From Tropicimonas sp. IMCC34011 (lineage in GTDB: Bacteria; Pseudomonadota; Alphaproteobacteria; Rhodobacterales; Rhodobacteraceae), in contig NZ_QMEJ01000004.1 in the NCBI RefSeq assembly GCF_003390865.1, positions 1 to 64,000 of the forward strand: a stretch of DNA of 64,000 nt, read 5' to 3'. The notes under the pieces were generated by a model. It was not told where the DNA came from. It searched no databases and was given only the letters and a program-made list of their open reading frames with translations. Below are positions 50,994 to 58,803 of this stretch, one piece after another (positions within the stretch are counted from its first letter, which is position 1; every line of letters starts with the position of its first letter). Made by a program: the position numbers and the translations under genes.

Positions 50994-51734
50994 CTAGTCC
51001 GTCACCTCGGTCGCCACAACGTACTCGGTCAACTCCTCCTCCACGAGCACGTAGATCTCGTCCGGCGGCGTGGCGAGGCTGTGTTTCATCAGGCGCAGGT
51101 CGATGCCCATCTCACCGAGATAATCCATCACCTCCGCCTGCCCTGACTGGATGTCCTTCACGGCGAGAAAGGCGGGCAGCAGGGTATTCTCCCCGTAGTA
51201 GTGCTGGTGCACACCCACCGCGCCCTCCCGGCTAACGAAGCGCTCCGGCCCGCCCATCAGCATGTAGGGACAGGCGGACATGCAGACGGCGTTCGTCTCG
51301 ATCCGCGTGTCGATCTCGTCCTGCCGCAGGCGCCGGCCGATCGTGAGCGCGTCCGACACGGAACCGCCGGGGGAGAGAAGCGCGACCTCGAGGAGGGGCT
51401 CTGAGCGGGCGCCGAGCCAGTCCGTGAAGCGATCGGCGTCGCCGGGGCGGATCGTCCCCGAAATGCGCGCGGTGTTCGCGCCGGTCTCCTCGAAGAAGAG
51501 GCTCGATGGCATGTCCATCCCGTCCGGCAGGTCGACGCCGGGGGGCGCAGGCAGGCGTTCCGGATCGAACCGGCGGCGCTGGTCGCCGGGGCGGATCGGC
51601 TGATCGAGTTGGGGTGCGGTGGTCCCCGGCCAGCCAAGCTGCGGCAGCGCCCCGGAGAAGTCCTGAACCAGCAGGACAAGGGCGATGCCGATCTGCAGAC
51701 CGAAGATGGCGCGGATCGCTGAGGCCGTGTTCAT
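50994..51734 (-). CDS. Membrane-anchored ClpP/crotonase-fold periplasmic protein (COG3904-like)
   Basis: A 246-residue protein. An N-terminal hydrophobic segment (about 5-30) should anchor it with the rest in the periplasm. Residues 85-215 look like the ClpP/SppA fold: EVALLSPGGSVSDALTIGRRLR, then VCMSACPYMLMGGPERF and VGVHQHYYG. By alignment the Ser in MSAC and the His in VHQH take the place of ClpP Ser and His, so a serine protease is possible; the third residue is not clear. The Met at 51734 is chosen because the upstream frame is Arg-rich and non-coding. It lies 7 bases after the coiled-coil membrane protein gene, so the two are almost surely one operon. Confidence 0.65.
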   Translation of the reverse strand: MNTASAIRAIFGLQIGIALVLLVQDFSGALPQLGWPGTTAPQLDQPIRPGDQRRRFDPERLPAPPGVDLPDGMDMPSSLFFEETGANTARISGTIRPGDADRFTDWLGARSEPLLEVALLSPGGSVSDALTIGRRLRQDEIDTRIETNAVCMSACPYMLMGGPERFVSREGAVGVHQHYYGENTLLPAFLAVKDIQSGQAEVMDYLGEMGIDLRLMKHSLATPPDEIYVLVEEELTEYVVATEVTD

Positions 51735-51741
51735 CGCCGGA

Positions 51742-53070
51742 TCAGCCTGCCGGTCGCGGACCGGAGCCGACGGCCTTCGGCCCCTCGGACATGCGCTCCG
51801 GCCGTGGCGGCCCCTCGTATTCTCCCGGGCCCGGATCCGAGGGCCGGCTTGCCTCCTCCACGTCCCTGATCGCGAGAATCGCGGCGCGCATCTCGGCAAG
51901 CGTCAGCGAATCTTCGATCCGGGTGCCCTCCCGCCCGGAGCGGATCGCCGACTGCACGACCATGAGGATGAAGACGAGCACGGCCGGCAACAGGTCGATC
52001 GCGATGGCGCCGGCCCAGGAGGGGGCGAAGTTCGACGCGTACCGGATCACCGCGTCCGCCGTGCTGATGGGCGTATACGCGACCTCGTCCGGGGCTGGCA
52101 TCTCGATGACCTGCTGCGCCGCGGCCTCCAGCGTCTGGGCGCGCTGACCGAGGACCTCGAGGACGGAGGTGATCGTCGCCTGCTGGCCCTGACGGATCGC
52201 ATCGCTGGAGCCATCGAGTTCCGGCAGGACGACGGACGCGCGAAGGTCCTGCGCCGCGCGCTGCACCAGAGGCGCGACGGAAAGCTGGCGAAGCTGCGTG
52301 ATGATCCCGGCCAGGCGGACGGCCTCTTCGGAGAAGGTCACGGAGCGATCCTCGACGGAGCCCTGTGCCACCGTCAGCGCCCGCATCCGCGACAGGATGG
52401 CGTTGCCCTCGGCGAAGGCCCGATCCACCAGCGGATCCTGCGCCGCGATCTGCGTCTCGAGGGTCTCCAGTTCCTGCGACTTCTGCCGCAGCACGCGGAA
52501 CACGGCGCCGCGGCCCGCGATGCCGGACAGATCCCCCGTCGCCTCCTGCTCCCCCAGATCCTCGAAGGACTGGCGGACGCGGGACACGTCGAGCTCGAGC
52601 CCCTGCGCACTTACCGCGATCTGGTGTGCCCGCTCGAGGCTGGCCTGATACTCCTGCACGGTATTGGCGAGATGCTGTTCCACCGCCGCCGCTCCGGCAA
52701 GCGCAGCCGCGTTCAGCCAGGAGGACATCGCGACGATGGCGAGCGAGCCGAGCGCCATTGACGCCATGAGCCCGATGCGCGCGCCCGCGGTCTTCACCGC
52801 CGGCAGCAGGCGCATCAGGTAGGACCAGAAGACGAAGATCCCGACCGAGACGGCGATGGAGTAGGATATCGCCGCGAAGAAGGTGAAGGCGCCCGAATCG
52901 TCGAGGAGGGAAGACACGCCGAGATAGGTGTAGATGCCAGACGCGCAGGCGAGGACGCCGAGCGCGGTCGGGGTGAACGTGTCGAGTATGCCGATATGGC
53001 CCTCGAGTTCCTTCGCGTGCCGCAGACCCCGCGCTTCGGCGCGACCCATCCTGCGCTCGTCTGCATCCAT
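51742..53070 (-). CDS. Coiled-coil membrane protein of unknown function
   Basis: A 442-residue protein without a family I recognise. Three membrane helices lie at about 32-55, 62-90 and 100-125; then a Gln/Glu/Ala-rich helical, probably coiled-coil region (126-330) that the topology puts on the periplasmic side; then a fourth helix at about 348-377 and a cytoplasmic Pro-rich tail. The pattern is that of a scaffold or stator protein rather than a transporter. It is the first gene of a unit with the ClpP-fold protein, which suggests the coiled coil presents or regulates that protein. Function is open. Confidence 0.6.
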   Translation of the reverse strand: MDADERRMGRAEARGLRHAKELEGHIGILDTFTPTALGVLACASGIYTYLGVSSLLDDSGAFTFFAAISYSIAVSVGIFVFWSYLMRLLPAVKTAGARIGLMASMALGSLAIVAMSSWLNAAALAGAAAVEQHLANTVQEYQASLERAHQIAVSAQGLELDVSRVRQSFEDLGEQEATGDLSGIAGRGAVFRVLRQKSQELETLETQIAAQDPLVDRAFAEGNAILSRMRALTVAQGSVEDRSVTFSEEAVRLAGIITQLRQLSVAPLVQRAAQDLRASVVLPELDGSSDAIRQGQQATITSVLEVLGQRAQTLEAAAQQVIEMPAPDEVAYTPISTADAVIRYASNFAPSWAGAIAIDLLPAVLVFILMVVQSAIRSGREGTRIEDSLTLAEMRAAILAIRDVEEASRPSDPGPGEYEGPPRPERMSEGPKAVGSGPRPAG

Positions 53071-53180
53071 CCGTGACGTCCCCCGCTTCCCCTTGCAGCG
53101 GTCACTCTACCTCGCGATGTGCCTCGATCGAAATGACTAATCGGTGGGACGGTGCCCGCGCAGGTAGGCCCGGCGTCCGG

Positions 53181-53897
53181 TCACCCCGGCGGCCAGGCGA
53201 TATCGGCCCAGATCGGCAGATGATCGGACGCGCGGCGGAACTCCGGGCCATCGGCGACGCCGCCGCGGATCATGTGCAGTCCCTTGAGAACGAAGCGGTC
53301 GAGCGGTGCCCAGGCGTAGGTCGCGTGGAACGAATTCCCGACCTCGCGAACGTCGAACTTCGACACCCGGAACGGGGCGAACCCGGCGGTGCGGCTGAAC
53401 TCGTTGAAATCCCCCATGATCGCGACGGGCCCCGCCTCGAGGGCGGAGAGGCGCTTCACGATCTCGACCTGCTGGCTGAGCCGCGTGCGGCGGACGAGCG
53501 AGAAATGGGTGCCGACGAGGCGGAAGGGCATCTCCCGCACGGACAACTCGGCGAGAATGCCGCCCCGGCCTATCCCCATCAGGTCGAACGGCGTCACCGA
53601 TGCGACCTCGACATGCTCGCGGACCAGCATGGCATTGCCGTGATGACCGAGGGACGTGCCCTTCCCCGCCGGCAGCGGCTCCATTCCGGCCAGCTCGCGG
53701 ATCGTATCGGGCGGGATCGCGGAGTGGCGCGGACCGAGACGCCAGTCCGCTTCCTGCAAGGTCACGACGTCCGCGCCGAGACGGGCGATCCCGCGGGCGA
53801 CGCGCTCGGGATCCCGGCGCCAGTCGAGACCGAAGCACTTGCGCACGTTCCAGCTTGCCAGTCTCAGCTTGCCCGGGAGAGGCGGTGGAAGGCTCAC
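53181..53897 (-). CDS. Endonuclease/exonuclease/phosphatase (EEP) family protein
   Basis: A 238-residue EEP-fold phosphodiesterase. All core motifs are present: LASWNVR, TLQEAD (metal Glu), GHHGNAML, GTHFS, the GDFNEFSRT motif with catalytic Asp/Asn, and the closing SDHLPI with the general-base His. Substrates in the family range from DNA and RNA to phospholipids and inositol phosphates. The GTG at 53897 has GGGGGG upstream; a TTG seven codons earlier is also in frame. It has no signal peptide. It is divergent from the DUF2238 gene by 86 bases. Confidence 0.83.
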   Translation of the reverse strand: MSLPPPLPGKLRLASWNVRKCFGLDWRRDPERVARGIARLGADVVTLQEADWRLGPRHSAIPPDTIRELAGMEPLPAGKGTSLGHHGNAMLVREHVEVASVTPFDLMGIGRGGILAELSVREMPFRLVGTHFSLVRRTRLSQQVEIVKRLSALEAGPVAIMGDFNEFSRTAGFAPFRVSKFDVREVGNSFHATYAWAPLDRFVLKGLHMIRGGVADGPEFRRASDHLPIWADIAWPPG

Positions 53898-53983
53898 GCG
53901 CAAGGCCCCCCCGTGCAACGGAGGCCCTGAAATCGTCTGCGGATACCTTGTGCTCCGTGAGCACTCGTCGCAGCGTCCCGCGC

Positions 53984-54682
53984 ATGAAATTTCGTCATCA
54001 GCCCCTCCTCGTCTGGGCCATCTGGCTCGTGCTGACCGCAGCGGCAGCGCAGGCGGCGTGGCATGGCCACTGGTCGATTCTCTTTCTCGCCGTGTCGTCC
54101 TTCTTGCTGACCCTGGCGCCGTCGCTGTTCGTGTCGCGGTTCGACATCGTGCTTCCGGCGAAGTTTCTCTCCGGGGTCTGCCTGTTCGTGTTCGCCACTC
54201 TATTCCTCGGCGAGGCCTTCGACTTCTACGAGAGATTCTGGTGGTGGGACATGATCTTGCACGGCGCGTCGGCAGTCGGGCTCGGGATCGTGGGATTTGT
54301 GTTTCTGTTCTTCCTCTTCGAGGGCGACCGGTATGCTGCGCCGGCCGGGCCGCTGGCCATGCTGTCCTTCTGCTTCGCGGTGTCCATCGGAGCGGTCTGG
54401 GAGATCTTCGAGTTCGTCATGGACCAGACCTTCGGCATGAACATGCAGAAATCCGGGCTCGTCGACACGATGTGGGATCTGATCGTGGATTGCCTCGGCG
54501 CGGGCATCGCGGCGCTTGCCGGGTATCTCTACCTCAAACGGAGGGAGGGCGGCTTCGTTTCGGATCTCATCGAGGAGTTCATCGACGCGAACAGGCGCAG
54601 GTTCTCTCTCCGCCGCGGGCGCCAGCGGCTGAAGCCGGGCGCGCGGGGAGAAGACAGGTGGCGGGGACCGCCGCATCCGTAG
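53984..54682 (+). CDS. DUF2238 (YjdF-like) membrane protein
   Basis: A 232-residue integral membrane protein with about six hydrophobic segments, matching DUF2238/YjdF. Diagnostic are the YERFWWWDMILHGASAVGLG motif around 75-95 and SIGAVWEIFEFVMDQTFG with the VDTMWDLIVDCLGAGIAALAG segment (given in parts). The function is unknown; conserved Asp, His and Glu residues in membrane helices suggest an enzyme or metal site. The C-terminal 45 residues are Arg-rich and cytoplasmic. The ATG at 53984 is preferred; a GTG nine codons earlier is possible. Confidence 0.85.
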   Translation: MKFRHQPLLVWAIWLVLTAAAAQAAWHGHWSILFLAVSSFLLTLAPSLFVSRFDIVLPAKFLSGVCLFVFATLFLGEAFDFYERFWWWDMILHGASAVGLGIVGFVFLFFLFEGDRYAAPAGPLAMLSFCFAVSIGAVWEIFEFVMDQTFGMNMQKSGLVDTMWDLIVDCLGAGIAALAGYLYLKRREGGFVSDLIEEFIDANRRRFSLRRGRQRLKPGARGEDRWRGPPHP

Positions 54683-54701
54683 GGGCAACCAATTCCCGAG
54701 G

Positions 54702-54717
54702 ACCTGTATATACAGGT
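54702..54717. repeat. Perfect 16-bp palindrome ACCTGTATATACAGGT
   Basis: A perfect AT-centred palindrome 20 bases after the DUF2238 stop, on a GC-rich background. It looks like an operator for a dimeric regulator but is 240 bases upstream of the next start. It is not an E. coli-type LexA box because the CTG/CAG spacing is too short. Confidence 0.5.
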
Positions 54718-54930
54718 GGGCGCCAGGTAACCGGACCACGGCCCGATCAGAGCCAGCTCCCTCGGAATTGCTTAAGGCCACCGGAATTTGACCCCATGAA
54801 CGAGAAGGGCAGATCCGCCAAGCCGCGAGATAAGGCGCGGTGCGCGCCTCGGCAAGGGGCCGGAGCGATTTCCGTGACCGCGACCGCCTGCTCTCGCCAT
54901 CACGCTCCGGCGAGGCCGGCTTGCGCGGAC

Positions 54931-54945
54931 GTTCCCGTTGTGTTC
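54931..54945 (+). promoter_or_regulatory. LexA operator (SOS box) of mmcB
   Basis: GTTC-CCGTTGT-GTTC is an exact match to the alphaproteobacterial LexA consensus GTTC-N7-GTTC. It ends 11 bases before the mmcB start codon, so bound LexA would block transcription or its first steps. Confidence 0.75.
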
Positions 54946-54956
54946 ATCATCGACCC

Positions 54957-55430
54957 ATGCCGTTCGACCCTGCGACAGACAGTTCCCACGCCCAAGCGCT
55001 GATGCCCGGCCAGCTCATCGCCCGAGGCATTTGCCGGATGATGGCACATTCGGGGTTCGTGACCGTGGAGGAGCTGGTTCCGACCCCCGGCCTCAGGGTC
55101 GACGTGATGGCGATGGGGCCGAAGGGAGAGATCTGGATCTTCGAATGCAAGTCGAGCCGGGCGGACTACATGTCCGATCGCAAGTGGCAGGGCTATCTTG
55201 AGTGGTGCGACCGCTTCTTCTGGGCGGTGGACGAGACCTTCCCGACCGACCTTCTTCCCGAAGGCACCGGCCTCGCGATCGCGGATGCCTATGACGGCGA
55301 GATCCTGCGCATGGGGCCGGAGACCAAGCTTGCCGGGGCGAGGCGCAAGGTTATGTGTCAGAAATTCGCGCGTCACGCCGCGCGCCGCCTTCAACTTATG
55401 CGCGACCCGAGCTTCACGATTTCCACCTGA
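54957..55430 (+). CDS. mmcB: MmcB-family DNA repair protein
   Basis: A 157-residue protein of the MmcB family, described in Caulobacter as SOS-induced and needed for mitomycin C resistance. The fold resembles PD-(D/E)XK nucleases: VTVEELVPTPGLRVDVMAMG gives the Asp strand and WIFECKSSRADY the E-x-K strand, with the SDRKWQGYLEWCDRFFWAV segment after it (given in parts). The Met at 54957 fits the LexA box just upstream and the family N-terminus; 39 residues of longer frame are rejected. A glycosyltransferase gene follows after 39 bases. Confidence 0.9.
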   Translation: MPFDPATDSSHAQALMPGQLIARGICRMMAHSGFVTVEELVPTPGLRVDVMAMGPKGEIWIFECKSSRADYMSDRKWQGYLEWCDRFFWAVDETFPTDLLPEGTGLAIADAYDGEILRMGPETKLAGARRKVMCQKFARHAARRLQLMRDPSFTIST

Positions 55431-55469
55431 TCATTTATGCGGGTCCGGCCCGACTTGCTGGAGACCATC

Positions 55470-56213
55470 GTGGACCTCGAAATTGTCATCGTATCCGGCC
55501 GTCGGCCGGCCCTTCTGGAACGGACGCTCGCCTCCTTTGAGGCGAGGCTCTTCCGACATTTCGACATATGCCGCGTTTCGGCCAACCTCGACGCATTCGG
55601 CGGTGACGAGGCCGATCACGCGGCGTGCCGAAAGATCCTGACATCCGCTTTTCCGGATATCATTCTTCATGAACCGCAGGAGCCCGGATTCGCCGCCGCG
55701 GTGCAGCGTCTGTGGGCCGGAACGACGGGATCCACCGTTTTCCATCTGGAGGATGACTGGCTGCTCGACGAAGACGTCAGGCCGGCGGATATCGCCGATC
55801 TGGGGCGCGGGAACGTCGCGGCCATGCCTCTTCTGTCCCAGCATATCGACTGGACGGGCCCCTCTCGTGACCTCGTCTCGCGCAAGGTGCGTACCCGCCT
55901 TTTCGGCATGGCGATCCGGACCGAAACGCGACCCATCTTCGGGACGAGCCCCGGTTTCTTCACCGGCTCGTTCGTGCGCGGGGCCGCAGCGCGGATGGAT
56001 ACGAGACTGGATCCGGAGAAGCAGATGCGGGGCCGCAAGAAGAACCCCGCCCTGAGCGAATTCCTGAAGCCGCTGCGCTGTCAGGTCCTGCCCGGCCGGA
56101 ACGACCGCCCCATCATCCGCGACATCGGTCGGGAATGGCGGGACGAACGAGACTTGGAGAAGATCGTCCATCCGGACGGGCGCACCGAATGGCGCAAGAG
56201 AGAGGCGGCCTGA
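55470..56213 (+). CDS. Small glycosyltransferase-like protein
   Basis: A 247-residue protein with a GT2-like opening (MDLEIVIVSGRRPALLERTLASF), a FHLEDDWLLDEDV segment that supplies the acidic metal/sugar-nucleotide motif near residue 95, and an SPGFFTGSFVRGAA loop. No membrane segment or signal is visible. The GTG at 55470 has GGAG upstream and starts right at the first strand; an ATG at 55437 has no ribosome-binding site but would add 11 residues. The position behind mmcB suggests possible SOS co-transcription, but the acceptor is unknown. Confidence 0.65.
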   Translation: MDLEIVIVSGRRPALLERTLASFEARLFRHFDICRVSANLDAFGGDEADHAACRKILTSAFPDIILHEPQEPGFAAAVQRLWAGTTGSTVFHLEDDWLLDEDVRPADIADLGRGNVAAMPLLSQHIDWTGPSRDLVSRKVRTRLFGMAIRTETRPIFGTSPGFFTGSFVRGAAARMDTRLDPEKQMRGRKKNPALSEFLKPLRCQVLPGRNDRPIIRDIGREWRDERDLEKIVHPDGRTEWRKREAA

Positions 56214-56220
56214 CGGCGTC

Positions 56221-56442
56221 TCAGCGCTTTTTCTTGCCGCCTTGCTTGCCACCGCCCGCCTTCGCCCGCGCAGCCTCGGCCGCGGCGCGGATCTCCTCGG
56301 CGATCTCCACCGCCTCGTCCGGCTCGAAGTCGAGCGGGATCTCGATCCCGCCTTCGGCCTCGACATAGATCCGCACCATTCCCGCCGTGGTCGGGCCGAT
56401 CTGCAGGTTCGCAGTAATGTCGATTTCGCTGTCGATGCTCAT
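56221..56442 (-). CDS. Small DUF6324-like protein
   Basis: A 73-residue protein: a strand-rich N-terminal part (IDITANLQIGPTTAGMVRIYVEA, EIPLDFEPDEAVEIAEEI, given in parts) and a basic Gly/Lys-rich tail. I believe it matches the uncharacterised DUF6324 family seen in Rhodobacterales, but from memory only. AAGGGA precedes the ATG. It is convergent with the glycosyltransferase gene and lies just upstream, in the opposite direction, of the histidine tRNA. Confidence 0.75.
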   Translation of the reverse strand: MSIDSEIDITANLQIGPTTAGMVRIYVEAEGGIEIPLDFEPDEAVEIAEEIRAAAEAARAKAGGGKQGGKKKR

Positions 56443-56587
56443 GGCGTCCCTTCGGATGCTGCCTGACCGCCCCTGTGGACGGTGGATAGAAGGGGATATA
56501 CCGTCGTGGCACGGTGTGGCAAGCGGCGGGAAATCGTCCTTGCGCCCCTTGCGCGGACCGCTCGCGGGCGCTAAACCCTCGGCCCGT

Positions 56588-56664
56588 GCCGCCTTAGCTC
56601 AGTTGGTTAGAGCGCTTGATTGTGGATCAAGAGGTCGCCCGTTCGAACCGGGCAGGCGGTACCA
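56588..56664 (+). tRNA. tRNA-His (GTG anticodon)
   Basis: A complete 77-base cloverleaf with encoded CCA. The anticodon loop is TTGTGGA in the stem CTTGA/TCAAG, the T loop TTCGAAC. The acceptor is GCCGCCT/AGGCGGT with a G1-U72 pair, discriminator A73 and T at -1. The absence of G-1 and C73 is the alphaproteobacterial histidine-tRNA exception. Confidence 0.97.
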
Positions 56665-56752
56665 TCTTCCCCTTGGTTCAAGTTTCTTCCGCTGCCGGCG
56701 CGCATCCTGTCGCCCGTTAACCTCACGAGCGCGTTGGGTCCTCCGGAAAACC

Positions 56753-56781
56753 TTGAATACGCGGGACTTCCTCCCGATATT
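56753..56781 (+). promoter_or_regulatory. Candidate promoter of the Bax-inhibitor-1 gene
   Basis: TTGAAT (56753-56758) and GATATT (56776-56781) are 17 bases apart, 50 bases upstream of the start codon, between the tRNA and the gene. Confidence 0.4.
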
Positions 56782-56831
56782 GCACAACGAAGCCCGCCCT
56801 CGCGCGGGAACGATTTCGACTGGAGGTATGG

Positions 56832-57605
56832 ATGGCACAATTTGACACGATCCGAACGGGGACCGCTGGCGTCCGCACCGCTCAGATCGACGCGGGCCTC
56901 AAGGCCCACATGAACAAGGTCTACGGCACGATGTCCGTGGGCATGCTGATCACCGCGCTCGCGGCCTGGGCGATTTCCGGCCTTGCGACGAGCGATGCGC
57001 CGACGGCGTACCAGATCAGCGCGAACACCTACCTGACCGACTTCGGCTACGCGATCTACGCGTCGCCCCTGAAGTGGCTCATCATGTTCGCGCCGCTGAT
57101 CTTCGTCTTCGGCTTCTCCGCCGGGATCAACCGCATGTCCGCCGCCACCGCGCAGCTCGTGTTCTACGCGTTCGCAGCCGTCATGGGCCTGTCGCTGTCC
57201 TCCATCTTCCTGGTCTTCACCAGCTACTCCATCGCACAGGTCTTCCTGATCACCGCGATCGCCTTCGCCGGCCTGTCCCTCTGGGGCTACACGACGAAGA
57301 AGGACATCTCCGGCTGGGGATCGTTCCTGATCATGGGCGTGATCGGCCTGGTCGTGGCGTCGATCGTCAACATCTTCCTCGCCTCCCCGGCGGTGATGTT
57401 CGCGATCTCTGCCCTCGGTGTGCTGATCTTCGCGGGCCTGACCGCCTATGACACCCAGAAGATCAAGACCGAGTACATCGCCCACGCCCACCACGGCGAT
57501 TCGGAGTGGCTCGGCAAGGCCGCCATCATGGGCGCGCTGAGCCTCTACCTCGACTTCATCAACATGTTCATGTTCCTGCTCCAGCTCTTCGGCAATCGCG
57601 AATAA
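56832..57605 (+). CDS. Bax inhibitor-1/YccA family membrane protein
   Basis: A 257-residue protein with seven membrane segments and the typical family pattern: GLKAHMNKVYGTMSVGMLITALAAW at the start, ALSLYLDFINMFMFLLQLFG at the end (cited in part), and the NRMSAATAQLVFYAFAAVMGLSL helix between. Members such as YccA modulate FtsH proteolysis or leak calcium. TGGAGG precedes the ATG. It is transcribed alone, with a strong terminator 29 bases after the stop. Confidence 0.92.
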   Translation: MAQFDTIRTGTAGVRTAQIDAGLKAHMNKVYGTMSVGMLITALAAWAISGLATSDAPTAYQISANTYLTDFGYAIYASPLKWLIMFAPLIFVFGFSAGINRMSAATAQLVFYAFAAVMGLSLSSIFLVFTSYSIAQVFLITAIAFAGLSLWGYTTKKDISGWGSFLIMGVIGLVVASIVNIFLASPAVMFAISALGVLIFAGLTAYDTQKIKTEYIAHAHHGDSEWLGKAAIMGALSLYLDFINMFMFLLQLFGNRE

Positions 57606-57633
57606 GCTGCAGAAGCTCCGAACCGGACGTCAG

Positions 57634-57659
57634 GGCCCGCCATTTGGCGGGCCTTTTTT
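57634..57659 (+). terminator. Rho-independent terminator after the Bax-inhibitor-1 gene
   Basis: GGCCCGCC (57634-57641) and GGCGGGCC (57646-57653) form a perfect 8-bp stem with an ATTT loop and a run of six T. Confidence 0.9.
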
Positions 57660-57768
57660 ATGTCTGGAGGGACGGAACATTACGGCCGGATGATCGGGCG
57701 GGCATACATTCTGTGCAAACCCCGCCGATGGGGCCGGGGCGCGCCCGCCCGCCGGGGGCCTCGCCGCC

Positions 57769-58803
57769 CTAGTCCTCGTCCTTGTCGAAGAGCCCGGTCA
57801 GGGCACGGCCGACGAGGTTGGCCGTCGTCGGCTTGCGCAAGCGCTGGAAGGGAAGCGGGCGGCAGACCTCCATCGCCGCAACGCCGACGCGGGCCGTCAG
57901 GGCGCCGTTCACGACCCCTTCCCCGAAGCGGCGGGAGAGGCGTGACAACAGCCCGCCGCCCGCAACGGTGTGGATCAGATCATCGCCCACGGCGACGGCG
58001 CCCGTCGCCACGAGGTGGGTCAGCACGGAGCGGGTGAGCCGCCACGTGCCGAGCGTTCCGGACCGCCCGCCATAAATCTCGGCGATGCGCCGGATCATAC
58101 GAAGGTTCGACGTAAGCGCCGTGAAGACGTCCGCCAGCGCCAGCGGCACCACCGCCGTGACCGCCGCGACCTGCCGCGCCGCCGCCTCGATCTCCGCCCG
58201 CGCGGCGAGGTCGAGCTGGCCCATTAGTTCCGCTTCCGCGAGGCCGAGGAGGGCGTCCGCGTCGAAGAGGTCGCCCTTGCGCTCCGCCAGCCTCGCACGG
58301 CCCCATTCGAGGTCACTCCGGCTGGCATAGAGCTTCTCAAGCGACGCCACGCTCTTGCGCGCGAGGGAGAGATCGGCGCCGGCGAGGGCCGCTTCGGCAT
58401 CCCGGTGGATGTGGTCGAGCCGCCCGAGGCGCCAGAAGCTCGCAGCCTCCTTGATCGCCATCGCGATGAGCGCGAGCAGCACGGCGGAGACGAGGCCGGC
58501 CGCGATGATCCCGAGGACCGGGTTTGCCTGCAGAAGGGACGTCACGAAGGACCACGCAGCGACCGACGCCGCGAAGCCGATGAGGGACACGAGCGCACCC
58601 CAGAAGAGCTTCGCGGCTCCCGACGAGCGCCGCGCACCGAGGGCCGCGAGCGTCTTCATCGCCTGCCCGCGCGGGGCTTCGGAGCGGGGCGCGTCCGGCA
58701 CCGGCGGCGCCTCTGCCGGGCTCATTCCGGGGGCACCCCGCGTCTCGGCGTCGATCTCGATCATCACCGGACGTCGGCCGGGACGTGCTGTCTCGTCACT
58801 CAT
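57769..58803 (-). CDS. YcjF-family inner-membrane protein
   Basis: A 344-residue TIGR01620/YcjF-type protein. Two membrane helices (about 65-90 and 95-120 by eye) are followed by a helical, charged segment and a C-terminal domain with LADVFTALTSNLRMIRRIAEIYGGR. The N-terminal 45 residues are Pro-rich. The start at 58803 overlaps the ycjX stop (ATGA), and the pair is conserved. In enterobacteria ycjX-ycjF belong to the phage-shock regulon; whether this holds here is not visible. The function remains unclear. Confidence 0.88.
   Translation of the reverse strand: MSDETARPGRRPVMIEIDAETRGAPGMSPAEAPPVPDAPRSEAPRGQAMKTLAALGARRSSGAAKLFWGALVSLIGFAASVAAWSFVTSLLQANPVLGIIAAGLVSAVLLALIAMAIKEAASFWRLGRLDHIHRDAEAALAGADLSLARKSVASLEKLYASRSDLEWGRARLAERKGDLFDADALLGLAEAELMGQLDLAARAEIEAAARQVAAVTAVVPLALADVFTALTSNLRMIRRIAEIYGGRSGTLGTWRLTRSVLTHLVATGAVAVGDDLIHTVAGGGLLSRLSRRFGEGVVNGALTARVGVAAMEVCRPLPFQRLRKPTTANLVGRALTGLFDKDED

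Noticed and set aside
54702-54717. E. coli-type LexA box
   Set aside because: CTG and CAG are 6 bases apart instead of 10, and alphaproteobacterial LexA uses GTTC-N7-GTTC, which is present closer to mmcB.
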